DNA of 64,000 nucleotides from NCBI RefSeq assembly GCF_006385785.1, contig NZ_VFSH01000009.1, positions 1 to 64,000 of the forward strand, written 5' to 3'. Below the pieces are notes generated by a model that ran no database searches, was not told the origin of the DNA, and saw only the letters and a list, made by a program, of their open reading frames with translations. The translations under genes and the position numbers were made by a program. This DNA comes from Streptococcus shenyangsis. Lineage in GTDB: Bacteria; Bacillota; Bacilli; Lactobacillales; Streptococcaceae. Of this stretch, positions 18,876-28,200 are shown piece after piece. Position 1 is the stretch's first letter. Every line of letters starts with the position of its first letter.

Positions 18876-19535
18876 ATGTCTAAGATGTTTAAATGCATGT
18901 GTTTGCTAGTTATATCTGTTTTCTGTATGTCTAGCATTTCCCCGTCGCTTGTTGTTTTTGCTGATGATAGCTTATCGGCAAACTCTAAAGTTGTATCTGG
19001 TGAGGCTCAGTTTGAGAATGGCTCATCAGTGCGGTTCGGAGATACGCAAGTAAATATTTTAAGTGATGAAGTTCTTGAGGTGGTCAATCCAGATGGAAGT
19101 GTAGACACTATTGAACAACGTGCTGATGGTGTCTATATCAATGGGTCATTTTATATGGATTATCAAAAGAATGAAATCGACCTAAATATATCTTTTAGAT
19201 CATACGATCCTAATGTTTGGAATTACGTCAACACAATACATGGGAATAAACAAGCTAACACATTCGCTAATTTCATGGCTGATGCTGGACTAAGTTTTAT
19301 AATTGGTAAGATAGGTGCTGTATTGGGAGGTCCATGGGGTGTAATAATTGGTGGAGCATTTTGGGGTATACAAGCTTATCAGGCTTACTTGGATTCACAA
19401 AGTCCATATCCATACTACATAACAAGTACTTATATCCATATTTCTCAAAGAAAATGGAAGTTTATCACTGAATTCTATAGAAACTCAGACTATACTGGGT
19501 ATGTAAAAAACGAAACAAGCTACGTGAATTTCTAA
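18876..19535 (+). CDS. Secreted protein with glycine-rich hydrophobic core, candidate bacteriocin
   Basis: 219 residues after AAAGGAGTTTCCGTT. Residues 1 to about 30 are a signal peptide (LLVISVFCMSSIS, then VVFADD). A beta-rich acidic middle follows (about 35-110). From about 125 to 165 runs a glycine-rich hydrophobic stretch including IGKIGAVLGGPWGVIIGGAF, which looks membrane-active, and then an aromatic tail (YPYYITSTY). The layout resembles large secreted bacteriocin-like proteins of Firmicutes (geobacillin-26-type annotations come to mind), but I cannot confirm membership. It is flanked by its own terminator and a divergent two-helix membrane protein. No transporter or modification genes lie nearby, consistent with Sec export. 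Confidence 0.75.
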   Translation: MSKMFKCMCLLVISVFCMSSISPSLVVFADDSLSANSKVVSGEAQFENGSSVRFGDTQVNILSDEVLEVVNPDGSVDTIEQRADGVYINGSFYMDYQKNEIDLNISFRSYDPNVWNYVNTIHGNKQANTFANFMADAGLSFIIGKIGAVLGGPWGVIIGGAFWGIQAYQAYLDSQSPYPYYITSTYIHISQRKWKFITEFYRNSDYTGYVKNETSYVNF

Positions 19536-19578
19536 AATATAAACCCTGCCTAGATATAAAGGCAGGGTTTATATTTTA
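19535..19578 (+). terminator. Strong terminator after the secreted-protein gene
   Basis: AAATATAAACCCTGCC (19535-19550) pairs perfectly with GGCAGGGTTTATATTT (19561-19576) around a 10-nt loop. The 16-bp stem has an AT-rich base, starts at the stop codon and probably works in both directions. Confidence 0.9.
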
Positions 19579-19638
19579 GTTAATTACTCAAGTAATTTGT
19601 AAGCATAATACTTGCGAAACTCTATTTGTTCAAGCGGT

Positions 19639-19980
19639 TCAAAAGCTCTTGTTTTTATCCTCAAGCTCAGTTCTCCTTTGCTCGATTTCTTCACGTTTTT
19701 GGGCGATTTCTGCTTGCGCCTCGGGAGTTTCCAAAGTGCATTGTGACTTGTGAAATTCTACTAGCATATCAACGATTTTTGGGTCTAATTCGTTGACATA
19801 ACCAGTATTTGACCATTTCGGCACGTTGCTTGCAGGTGCTTGCTTTTTGCCGCCTTTTTTGGACGTTTTGGCTTGTTGTTCAGCTTTCTGACTATAGTTG
19901 GCTTCGTGGAATTTTCGTGCATCAACCTTGATATTATGCGTTTTGTAATGAATTAAAAATTCGTTAGTCTTTTCTAAAAT
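19639..19980 (-). pseudogene. C-terminal fragment of a phage/ICE-type replication protein
   Basis: An open minus-strand frame with no proper start runs out of the 3' end of yihY and stops at 19639-19641. It reads about 110 residues, including TNEFLIHYKTHNIKVDA, a Lys-rich linker KKGGKKQAP, then VPKWSNTGYVNELDP and a charged coiled tail. The VPKWSN-type tail after a basic linker recalls the C-terminal ends of DnaD-like replication initiators of phages and integrative elements. It looks like a deletion scar. The family assignment is by resemblance only; a 61-residue ORF from an internal ATG also exists but is unlikely to be a real gene. Confidence 0.5.
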
Positions 19981-20824
19981 TCAGATCTTTCAAACTCTGG
20001 ACACTAGCATTGATAACTGCACCGACAATTAAAATCTTAGCGATGAGAATAAACCAGAACATCATGACCACCACGACAACGGAACTGAAAAAGCGGACGT
20101 CCACTAGGTGATTGACATAATTATTGATATAGACTGAAAAGATATTGAGTAGTAAGACCAGAGTCAACAAGACAAAGACACTACCTGGCAACACATAGCG
20201 AATTCGTCGGACCGTAACATTAGGCAGGAAATAATAAAGCATGACCAAGATAGCGAAAATCAAGGCATAGATCAAGGGGCCTGTTAGGTCTTGCAGATAA
20301 TCAAAGATAGGACTATCCGATTTCCAGTAGCTCTTGATAAGGTTGAGAAGCATGCGGCCAAAGACACTCAAAAACAGAGCTAAGGCGAAGAGAATCTGCA
20401 AGCCAAAACTGACAAACAAACTCATGAGCTGACAGGAAATCATTCCACGATTTTTAGCAACTCCGTAAGCTTTGTTAAAGGCTTTCTGTAGGAAATTCAT
20501 GGATTTTGAAAAGGTCCAGAGGGCTGACAAAACCGCAAAACTCAATAAGCCTGTTGACGGTTGGGTCAGCACTTCTGTAATAATCTTTGCGACCACATCA
20601 TACATGGTTTCTGGCAAGAATTCATTAACGACCTTTAAAAAATTGGAAACTGGAATCTGAAAATAAGGGAGGATATTGACCACCACCAAAAGCAGGGGAA
20701 AAATCGAAATCAACCAATAGTAGGCTACTGCGACACTGGTCAACTCACTATCTGATGCTTGATAATAATGCAAAAAGGCTTTTAATAAAGGCTTGTCTAT
20801 CAGCCCTTTCCACCACTTCTTCAT
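19964..20824 (-). CDS. YihY/BrkB family inner-membrane protein
   Basis: 286 residues from the ATG at 20822-20824, after AAGGAGTGTTAC; an ATG five codons earlier lacks the spacing. About six transmembrane helices are seen, with the family segments VAVAYYWLISIFPLLLV and YYFLPNVTVRRIRYVLPGS. YihY proteins have no firm function; the older name ribonuclease BN was withdrawn. It is last in the operon mnmL-mnmM-small gene-antiporter-yihY, 27 bp after the antiporter. The 3' end abuts a phage-type gene fragment whose reading frame overlaps its last codons. Confidence 0.9.
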   Translation of the reverse strand: MKKWWKGLIDKPLLKAFLHYYQASDSELTSVAVAYYWLISIFPLLLVVVNILPYFQIPVSNFLKVVNEFLPETMYDVVAKIITEVLTQPSTGLLSFAVLSALWTFSKSMNFLQKAFNKAYGVAKNRGMISCQLMSLFVSFGLQILFALALFLSVFGRMLLNLIKSYWKSDSPIFDYLQDLTGPLIYALIFAILVMLYYFLPNVTVRRIRYVLPGSVFVLLTLVLLLNIFSVYINNYVNHLVDVRFFSSVVVVVMMFWFILIAKILIVGAVINASVQSLKDLNFRKD

Positions 20825-20851
20825 GTAACACTCCTTCACTTATAATCTTGA

Positions 20852-22906
20852 TTAATTTCTTCTTACCAATTCCACCATATCATAAGGCAGGGTATTGGCA
20901 GCTTCCTTCAAGGAATAGTTCTCTAAGTTATTGACATTTTGTCGTAACTTCTTGGCATACTTGGTCGTAATTAATCGTTTTTCTTCGTATTCGAAAATCA
21001 ACTTGCGCTCCAAATAATAGCCTCTCAGCATTTCATCGATATTGTTGGGTTTGACACGATTGATAACCCGTTCGACAAAGGCACCACTGGTGATGATAGC
21101 TGTTTCACGGAGACGAGAATCCTGCATGAAGCTAATCAAGGAACTCTTATAAACCCCTTTTAGATTCTCCAAACTTTCGATAATCATCTCTGTATTTTCT
21201 AGATAGAGCTCTGCAATTTGGTCATAGTCAAGGGCTCTGAGTTTCTGTGATTCTTCATTTTTCCAACTACGGAAGGTCTTGCCAAAGGTAAAGACTTCGT
21301 GAAGGAGAAAACGTAAAATACGCAAGGAAACAAGGAAATAATAGGTCAATCGTGAAGCAAACTTGCGATTGATGCTTTGTTCCATGTTTTTCAAATAACG
21401 CTGGTAAACTCGATAGGCACGCTCACTCATCTTGTCTTCTTCGTAAGCCTGTTCCAGACCATCACTCTCAATACTGAGGATAAGAAGTTTCAAGGCCTCC
21501 CAGTCCTCTTGCTCTCCCTTATTTTCTTGGTTCAGGATAAGGTTCTCTATTCGTCCATGGTAATTGTCAATAGCTGCATAGAGAGGGAGTTTATTTCTAG
21601 TGTCTTCCAACTCTTTTTCCAACTCTATCGTTACTTCATTCAAAATAGCAATATGCATGAGATGGTCCTTACTTTCTTCTTGTTCATCAGAAAGATGAGG
21701 CAGGATTAAGAGACCTGTTAAAAAGCTTACCAGCGTCACACCTGCAACGAGGAAAAGTAAGAGAGGATACTCCTGCTCTAGATTACTTGGTATCAAAAGA
21801 ATCGTAGCAATCGACACGGTTCCCTTAACACCTGAGAAGGTCAGGAGAAGCATATCCTTTATATACTTATTTAGCTTTTTCTTGAGTCGTCTAGTCCTAT
21901 AGGCAAAATAGCCATAGATCATGACAAAACGAATGGCAAAGAGGACAAAGGTAAGGGCTAAAAGAGATACTAGTAAGAGTAGAGGATTATAGATTGGATT
22001 GATCAAGATAGGTTCTGCTATCATTTCCAACTCCATCCCTAAAATCACAAAGACAGAACCGTTGAGCATAAAGTTCACTGTATGCCAGACCGTCTCAGTC
22101 ACCGTATCCACTTGGGCTTCAAGGAGAGTAATTTTCTTAAAACGGCTTGCCTTTAAAATCCCAGCAACCACCACGGCAATAATTCCTGAAACATGGACTT
22201 CTTCTGCCAGGAAGAAGGTCACCAGAGGCAAACTCAATTCTAATAAAAGTTCGCTGGCAATATCCGTTGCTCGCACACTCAGCAAGAAGGTATGGAGGAA
22301 ACGGTTGGTCATGGCTGTTAAAAAGCCAACTAAAAAACCGCCTAGGATTGAAAAGATAAGCGAACTACTAGCTTGCCCAAGGGAAAAGGCTCCTGTTGTC
22401 CAAGCTGTCAAGGCTACCTGAAAGGTCACCAAACCAGAAGCATCATTCAAGAGTCCTTCACCCTTAAGGATATTGGACACGCGCTTAGGAAAGCTAAAGC
22501 GCTCCGAAAGAGAAGCAAAAGCCACCAAGTCCGTAGGCCCAAGGGCTGCCCCAACAGCCAAGCAAGCCACCAAGGGAAGGCTAAGCCAAAGAAGATGGGC
22601 CAAGCCACCCAAACTCAGAGTCGAGATAAAAATCACTGGAAATATGAGATAGATAATGATTCGCCAGTGTTTTAAAATAGCCGTAATATCTGCTTCCTCC
22701 GACTCTCGGAAAAGCAAGGGCCCGATAACCAGGGCCAAAAACAACTCCGTATTGAGGTGAAAGTCGGTATTGGGTAAAAAGAGACCAATCACAATTCCCA
22801 AAAGAATCTGCACCAAAGGGAGAGGCAAAAAGGGCAGGAGCTTATTGGTTGTACTTGAGACAATCAAAACCAGTAAAAATAGGATGAGGTAAATTAGTAA
22901 TTCCAC
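20852..22906 (-). CDS. NhaP-type (CPA1) cation:proton antiporter
   Basis: 684 residues with a GTG start at 22904-22906 behind AAGGAGGAAGTGC. The first roughly 390 residues form 11-12 transmembrane helices, with GAALGPTDLVAFASL (the conserved Asp region of CPA1 exchangers), GEGLLNDASGLV and FSGVKGTVSIATIL. The last roughly 290 residues are a soluble helical tail, probably regulatory. It likely exports Na+ or K+ in exchange for protons, supporting pH and salt homeostasis; ion choice cannot be read from sequence. It starts 11 nt after the small gene upstream. Confidence 0.92.
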   Translation of the reverse strand: MELLIYLILFLLVLIVSSTTNKLLPFLPLPLVQILLGIVIGLFLPNTDFHLNTELFLALVIGPLLFRESEEADITAILKHWRIIIYLIFPVIFISTLSLGGLAHLLWLSLPLVACLAVGAALGPTDLVAFASLSERFSFPKRVSNILKGEGLLNDASGLVTFQVALTAWTTGAFSLGQASSSLIFSILGGFLVGFLTAMTNRFLHTFLLSVRATDIASELLLELSLPLVTFFLAEEVHVSGIIAVVVAGILKASRFKKITLLEAQVDTVTETVWHTVNFMLNGSVFVILGMELEMIAEPILINPIYNPLLLLVSLLALTFVLFAIRFVMIYGYFAYRTRRLKKKLNKYIKDMLLLTFSGVKGTVSIATILLIPSNLEQEYPLLLFLVAGVTLVSFLTGLLILPHLSDEQEESKDHLMHIAILNEVTIELEKELEDTRNKLPLYAAIDNYHGRIENLILNQENKGEQEDWEALKLLILSIESDGLEQAYEEDKMSERAYRVYQRYLKNMEQSINRKFASRLTYYFLVSLRILRFLLHEVFTFGKTFRSWKNEESQKLRALDYDQIAELYLENTEMIIESLENLKGVYKSSLISFMQDSRLRETAIITSGAFVERVINRVKPNNIDEMLRGYYLERKLIFEYEEKRLITTKYAKKLRQNVNNLENYSLKEAANTLPYDMVELVRRN

Positions 22907-22917
22907 GCACTTCCTCC

Positions 22918-23172
22918 TTAATCTTTTTTACAACAGGATTCAAATATCTCCTTCTGCTCTTTGATTTTTTGGTCAATCTTGGAACAATCTTTGTGCTCAA
23001 TTTTTCTCTGGCACCGTTCCATTTCAAGAGCAACTAATTTTTTCTTGATTTTAAGCATTTTTTTGCTCATATGCGCTTGATCTAGCACACCCACTGCTCG
23101 TTCGTGGTGGGTTGATTCAACAAAATTCTGGCGCATGGCATCCAGCTTTTCACGTAGGTATTGTTTATCCAT
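22918..23172 (-). CDS. Small conserved-looking charged protein of unknown function
   Basis: 84 residues, mostly charged helix (MDKQYLREKLDAMRQNF, then MSKKMLKIKKKLVALEMERC). Cysteines occur in the middle and as CCKKD at the end. It overlaps the end of mnmM by 8 nt and is 11 nt before the antiporter GTG, so it is translated within the operon. I do not recognise a family. The cysteines (ERC, KDC, CC) could bind metal or form disulfides, but this is only a remark on composition. Confidence 0.75.
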   Translation of the reverse strand: MDKQYLREKLDAMRQNFVESTHHERAVGVLDQAHMSKKMLKIKKKLVALEMERCQRKIEHKDCSKIDQKIKEQKEIFESCCKKD

Positions 23173-23728
23173 GTCTATATCTCTCTAATTTTTCAATCAT
23201 CACTAAAAATGGTGGATTGTTGATTTGGTTTAAAGTTCGGTAAATGGCAGCAGTATACTCTTGTTGATTCAACTGGCTCACAAAATCCAAGACAGCATCC
23301 CTCTCGATGTCGCCTCCTTCATGACCATAGTAGATCATAATAGCAATCCGTCCCCCTTTGACAAGCAAATGGCATAACTTTTCTAATGCTTCAATCGTTG
23401 TCTGAGGTCGGGTAATGACAGACTTATCAGCTGACGGCAGATAGCCCAGATTAAAAATCCCTGCCTTGGCTTCTGTCACAAACTGGTCCAGTGTTTCATG
23501 ACCTTGTAAAATCAACTGGGCATTTGTCATTCCAGCTTGGTTCAAACGCTCTTGGGTCTTTTCCAAGGCTTGTTCTTGAATATCAAAGGCATAGACTTTC
23601 TTGGCTAGTTTGGCTAAAAAAAGTGTGTCATGACCATTTCCCATGGTCGCATCCACTACAATATCGTCCTGAGTTACTACCTCAGCCAAAAAGTCATGTG
23701 CAATCTCAAGTGGTCTTTTCATTTTCAA
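23165..23728 (-). CDS. mnmM: tRNA aminomethyl-thiouridine methyltransferase (YtqB family)
   Basis: 187 residues, class I SAM-dependent methyltransferase fold: VVDATMGNGHDTLFLA is the SAM-binding loop, FNLGYLPSADKS replaces the usual catalytic NPPY-type motif, and a C-terminal INNPPFLVMIEK follows. The Bacillus subtilis homologue YtqB (MnmM) methylates nm5s2U at tRNA wobble position 34. It overlaps the upstream radical SAM gene by 23 nt, matching the usual ytqA-ytqB pairing, so both should act in mnm5s2U synthesis in this organism. Confidence 0.88.
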   Translation of the reverse strand: MKMKRPLEIAHDFLAEVVTQDDIVVDATMGNGHDTLFLAKLAKKVYAFDIQEQALEKTQERLNQAGMTNAQLILQGHETLDQFVTEAKAGIFNLGYLPSADKSVITRPQTTIEALEKLCHLLVKGGRIAIMIYYGHEGGDIERDAVLDFVSQLNQQEYTAAIYRTLNQINNPPFLVMIEKLERYRHG

Positions 23729-24653
23729 ACTCCTGTTTTACAGCCTTGCATCCTTGAACGCTTCCACGACGCCGCATCTCCATCTCAATACTGTTTAGGA
23801 CTTCCCATTTATTGAGGCTCCACATAGGGCCAATCAGCATATCCCTAGGTGCATCTCCCGTGATTCGATGGATGACAATATGCTTGGGAATGATTTCCAG
23901 TTGGTCACAGATGACCTTAACATATTCGTTCTGGCTCATCAACTGCAAACGTCCCTCGTGGTAATCTCGTTGCATACGCGTATTGGTCATCAGGTGAAGC
24001 AAGTGCAGTTTAATCCCTTGAATATCGTTATCCGTGACACATCGGCGGACATTTTCAAGCATCATCTCATGGGTTTCACCAGGCAAACCATTGATCAAAT
24101 GTGAAACAATCTCAATCTTGGGATACTTTCTCAAACGTTTGACTGTTTCCACGTACAATTCATAAGAGTGAGCGCGGTTAATCAGGTCAGAGGTTGTTTC
24201 ATAAGTAGTCTGCAAGCCCAACTCTACCGTCACATGCATGCGCTCCGATAATTCAGCCAAGTATTCGATAGTTTCGTCTGGTAAACAGTCTGGGCGCGTT
24301 CCGATATTGATTCCTACCACACCTGGCTCGTTAATAGCCTGTTCATATCGCTCTCGGATGACTTCCACCTTTTCATGGGTGTTGGTAAAATTTTGAAAAT
24401 AAACTAAGTACTTCTGAACATCTGGCCACTTGCGGTGCATAAAGTCAATTTCCTTATAAAATTGCTCACGGATAGGCGCGTCCGGTGCTACGATAGCATC
24501 TCCAGAACCTGAAACCGTACAAAAAGTACAGCCTCCATGAGCCACAGTCCCATCACGATTGGGACAGTCAAATCCCGCATCAATAGGGACTTTAAAAGTC
24601 TTTTCTCCAAAGAGTTTTCGATAATAATCATTCAAGGTATTATAAGATTTCAT
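23706..24653 (-). CDS. mnmL: Radical SAM protein, YtqA family (tRNA wobble uridine pathway)
   Basis: 315 residues from the ATG at 24651-24653 (MKSYNTLNDYYRKLFG). The open frame runs 59 codons further up, but the promoter lies in that stretch, so this start is preferred. The cluster cysteines are in CPNRDGTVAHGGCTFC, a C-x11-C-x2-C spacing similar to Elp3-like enzymes. GINIGTRPDCLPDE and VELGLQTTYETT are radical SAM barrel strands. YtqA was proposed as MnmL, acting with MnmM in an alternative route to mnm5s2U. The TATAAT box lies just 7 nt before this ATG, so the transcript is probably leaderless. Confidence 0.88.
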   Translation of the reverse strand: MKSYNTLNDYYRKLFGEKTFKVPIDAGFDCPNRDGTVAHGGCTFCTVSGSGDAIVAPDAPIREQFYKEIDFMHRKWPDVQKYLVYFQNFTNTHEKVEVIRERYEQAINEPGVVGINIGTRPDCLPDETIEYLAELSERMHVTVELGLQTTYETTSDLINRAHSYELYVETVKRLRKYPKIEIVSHLINGLPGETHEMMLENVRRCVTDNDIQGIKLHLLHLMTNTRMQRDYHEGRLQLMSQNEYVKVICDQLEIIPKHIVIHRITGDAPRDMLIGPMWSLNKWEVLNSIEMEMRRRGSVQGCKAVKQEFENEKTT

Positions 24654-24660
24654 AACTTTC

Positions 24661-24669
24661 ATTATAACA
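24661..24669 (-). promoter_or_regulatory. mnmL extended -10, leaderless start
   Basis: Minus strand TGTTATAAT (TATAAT at 24661-24666), then 7 nt, then the ATG at 24653. Transcription should begin at or next to the start codon; no ribosome site exists for this start. Confidence 0.7.
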
Positions 24670-24744
24670 AAAATCACCCACAATCTCAAAAGCCTGACTT
24701 TCCTATAAATTCCTCTGTTTCTCGTTTCCATTAGCCTTTTTTTA

Positions 24745-24753
24745 TGATACAAT
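24745..24753 (+). promoter_or_regulatory. DUF3397 gene extended -10, leaderless start
   Basis: TGATACAAT (TACAAT at 24748-24753) ends 6 nt before the ATG at 24760, so the mRNA is probably leaderless. It is divergent from the mnmL promoter about 80 bp away. Confidence 0.65.
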
Positions 24754-24759
24754 ATGGGT

Positions 24760-25113
24760 ATGATTTTAATGAAATTAGCATCTATTTTATTATTGATACT
24801 GACCTTAGTCGTCTGCATTATCATAACCAAACTTTTTAGATTAAAAAAACTAGGACGAAACTTTGCGGATTTGGCTTTTCCAGTTTTAATATTTGAGTAT
24901 TACTTGATTACAGCTAAAACTTTTACCCATAATTTCCTCCCTAGACTGGGGCTAGCCCTCTCGGTCCTAGCTATTATTCTCGTCTTTTTCTTCCTTTTGA
25001 AAAAACGTAGCTTTTACTATCCTAAATTCATCAAATTCTTCTGGCGTGCAGGATTCTTAGTAATCCTTGTCATGTATATCGAGATGATTGTTGAATTGTT
25101 CTTAATGAAATAA
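24760..25113 (+). CDS. DUF3397 family membrane protein
   Basis: 117 residues from MILMKLASILLL. An ATG two codons earlier falls directly against the -10 box and cannot be in the transcript. Four hydrophobic helices are seen, with the conserved KTFTHNFLPRLGL between helices two and three. DUF3397 proteins are small integral membrane proteins of low-GC Gram-positives without known role. It is monocistronic, divergent from mnmL, with a terminator immediately downstream. The start was chosen from promoter position, since no Shine-Dalgarno sequence is present. Confidence 0.85.
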   Translation: MILMKLASILLLILTLVVCIIITKLFRLKKLGRNFADLAFPVLIFEYYLITAKTFTHNFLPRLGLALSVLAIILVFFFLLKKRSFYYPKFIKFFWRAGFLVILVMYIEMIVELFLMK

Positions 25114-25116
25114 TCG

Positions 25117-25147
25117 AATCCCTAAACATTTTCTAGGGATTTTTGCT
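25117..25147 (+). terminator. Terminator after the DUF3397 gene
   Basis: AATCCCTA (25117-25124) pairs with TAGGGATT (25134-25141), followed by TTTTGCTTTC. It starts 3 nt after the stop codon. Confidence 0.85.
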
Positions 25148-25198
25148 TTCTCTACAAAATAGGATAGACAATAACACTATACAATTTTATACAAAGAG

Positions 25199-25230
25199 AA
25201 TCCCTTAGAAACTTATATTCCAAGGGATTT
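25199..25230 (-). terminator. Probable terminator after bgaA
   Basis: AATCCCTTAGAA pairs with TTCCAAGGGATT with one mismatch around an 8-nt loop, about 65 nt beyond the bgaA stop. The following minus-strand sequence is T-rich (TCTCTTTGT) but without a clean T run. Confidence 0.6.
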
Positions 25231-25292
25231 ATCTTCTATCTAAGACAAGAACTTCTCTCTAATCTTTAACGATAAAGAAAGTATCAAAATTT

Positions 25293-28200
25293 CTAGTCTT
25301 CTTTTTTACCTTTAGTGGCTACTAAGCCTGCACTCAAACCTAGAAGAGCTAAACCTGCTGCTACTGCTGCCTGTTCTGCCTCTGTTCCAGTGTTTGGCAA
25401 GTAATTCTTTTCATCTTGCTGGGCTTCAACTGAACGTGAGCTCACTTGTTTTACATCCGTTTTCTCAGTTGATACTTGTTGTTTTGTAGTTTCTTGAGAT
25501 TCTGGTTTTTGAACATCTTGATCTTGTAGCACAGACTTACTAGCTTCTTTAGGAGCTGCTTTAAGCTGTTCTTGAGAAGCTGATTTTGTATCCTTTATAG
25601 CTGTACCAACCTCTACAATACGGTCCTGAGCTATAACTTTATCATAGCTTTCTTTATCAGTCCGCTTGCCATTTTCTACTTCAATCAAGTGAACACGGAG
25701 ACCTTGTCTTCCTTCTTGAAGGATGCGAGTTTCACCTAGATATAACTTGTCAGACTTACGCTCCTGGATCTGGAAGTCAATTGTTTCTTCCTCAACCATA
25801 AGTTCTGGTCTGTTGAAAACTAGAGCATTGGATTCGTCCTCTGGAAGAGCGGTTCCTAGTTTAGTTCCGACAACGACAATACGGTTTGTTGGAGTCTGAA
25901 CTATTTCACGGAATTTTTCTTCCTTACTTCCGTCAGGATTGATAGAGATAAGGATTCGTTCCTTACCAACTTGTCCTTCTTGTTCTAAACGAGTTTCACC
26001 AAGATAAAGCCTTGAATCTTTTTTCTCAATTGTCTTGTAGGCCAAATCTTGTTCAAGAACTTCTAATTTTGGTAAATCCTCCTGTACTGCAGCAACTGTC
26101 TTCTCAGAAACTAGTTTCTCCTTAGTCAACTGGATACGGTATTCCTTGACTTGTTTTCCACTCTCTGAAACTAGGCGAACAAGTACTGGAAGGCTATCCT
26201 CTCCACTATCTACAACTGTTGAAGCTACTTGATTATTTTCTTCAACTGAGACTTTTGGACGTTGACCTTTATAGGTGATTTGATAGTTTTGACGATTTTC
26301 AGTAAAATCTGGAAGTTCTTTTCCATCTACAAGAATCTTCGATTGAGTGCTTTCTTGAGGCAATTCGCTCGGTGCAAGGAAGGTCATCTCAATCATCGCA
26401 ACACCGCTCTTATCTGCTTTACGCTCCATACGCCATCTCATAGCTTTGGCTTTCACTTCTTTAAATGTCACATTAATTTCATCACCCGCTTCGATATCTT
26501 TATTCGCGTGATACGGAACAGCAATCCAATTTTCTGGATTATTAAATGGATGATCTGTTTCGTAAGCTTGGTAGTTTGAATAATAAGTTGGCACTTCAAA
26601 GTCTGGACCAATATAGCGTTCCAAAACGAGTTTAGATGGTGCATCTGTACCACTATCTGCAAAGAACTGGAGTTTGGCTTGTGCAACAGTCCGCTCTACA
26701 ATCTTACCCTTTTCACGGAAAATGACCCCTGTTGATACTTCTGGATTAGTGGACGGTCTTGTAGACCAGTTTGTCCAACGACGATTTTCTGAATGATCTC
26801 TGTCATTGAGATAGTCAACGCGGTCATGAGAATTTTTATCAATATCGTTGGTTGCTGAAGCAAAGGCCTGATTCCCATTTTCATCATAGTTAGGGTTATC
26901 TGAAAGAGCCTCACCAAGTTTATCTGTCACTCGTACAGTGAACTCTGCAGTAAGATTGCTACCAAGGACACGACCTCGAACAGTAAATTGACCTGCTTTT
27001 GTCAGATTTTCCGCTGGAACTTCTTCCCATTCAACTGTCAGGTCTTTTGTTTCGTAGCCTTCTTTACCTGTGAAGTAAACTGGAACCTTAGTCGGCAATT
27101 CAAGTGCTTGACCTACTTGTACCAAGCGAGCTTGTTTAACCGCAGCAACTGGTTTATGAGAAAGTAAGTTCTTATCCTTAGTGAAGTGCAGACGGTATTC
27201 TCCTAAGATGTCGCCATTTTCAGCTTTCGCGATGACACGAACTGGCTCACCTTCACGAACACTTGGAACGACGGTAGCGAGACCATTGTTGCTAACACTT
27301 GCTGTGACTGCCGGAACTTTTCCATCTCCAGACTCAAGGTAGTAGTCTGTTAAATCAGGGTTGAAGTTTGCTAAGGCTTTGCCGTCAACTTGGATTTTTG
27401 TTTGTCCTTGTTTGGCTGGCGCAACTTGTTTGGCAAAAATCTGTACTTCTGTGATAGAAGTTCCACGCTTATTGTCTGCTTTAACCATCCGAATGCGAAC
27501 AGCATGGGTTTCAACCTTATCAAAACTAAAATGATTCATTTCTCCGGCCTTGAGCTGAGCTGGTGCCTTTAGATTAGTCACTGGTTTCCAGTTAGCAGGA
27601 TCATTAAAGACATGATTTTCACCGCTTACAAAGCTAGGATTTTTAGGAGCTGTTGGAATGGTTGTACCAACATAATACTCAATCACATAAGACTTCGGTG
27701 CACCAACTCCATGGTCTTCGTGAAATCCGACACTTAGATTATCAACGGAACGTTTACTCAAGATACCTGAATCTCCAAACAGAACACCGACTGAAGCTTC
27801 TGGATTACTACGATTCCAGTTTGTCCAACGGTTGGCTGGTAGGTCATTAAAGGAAATCAATTTATCGTTGACATTTGAAACAGGATCGGTCGGATTTGAG
27901 TCTGAAGCAAAGGCAAGTGGTAATTCTGAACCGGTCCATTGGTCAGAAATGTTTGCTCCTTGCTCAGTCTGAGCAGATACGCGAACATGGAGTTTAGTTG
28001 TTAATTGCGTACCTTCTAGGCGACCATTAACTGTAAAGACACCTTCCTTGGCATATTGATCTGGACGAATCGCATCCCATGCAACCTTAGCTGATGAAAC
28101 GTGACCATTTGAATCATATGTACGAACGCTTTCTGGTAATTGTGGTGCTTCTGCGACTGGAGTTGTCACACTAACTTCTTCAACTGAAACGATGCCTTCT

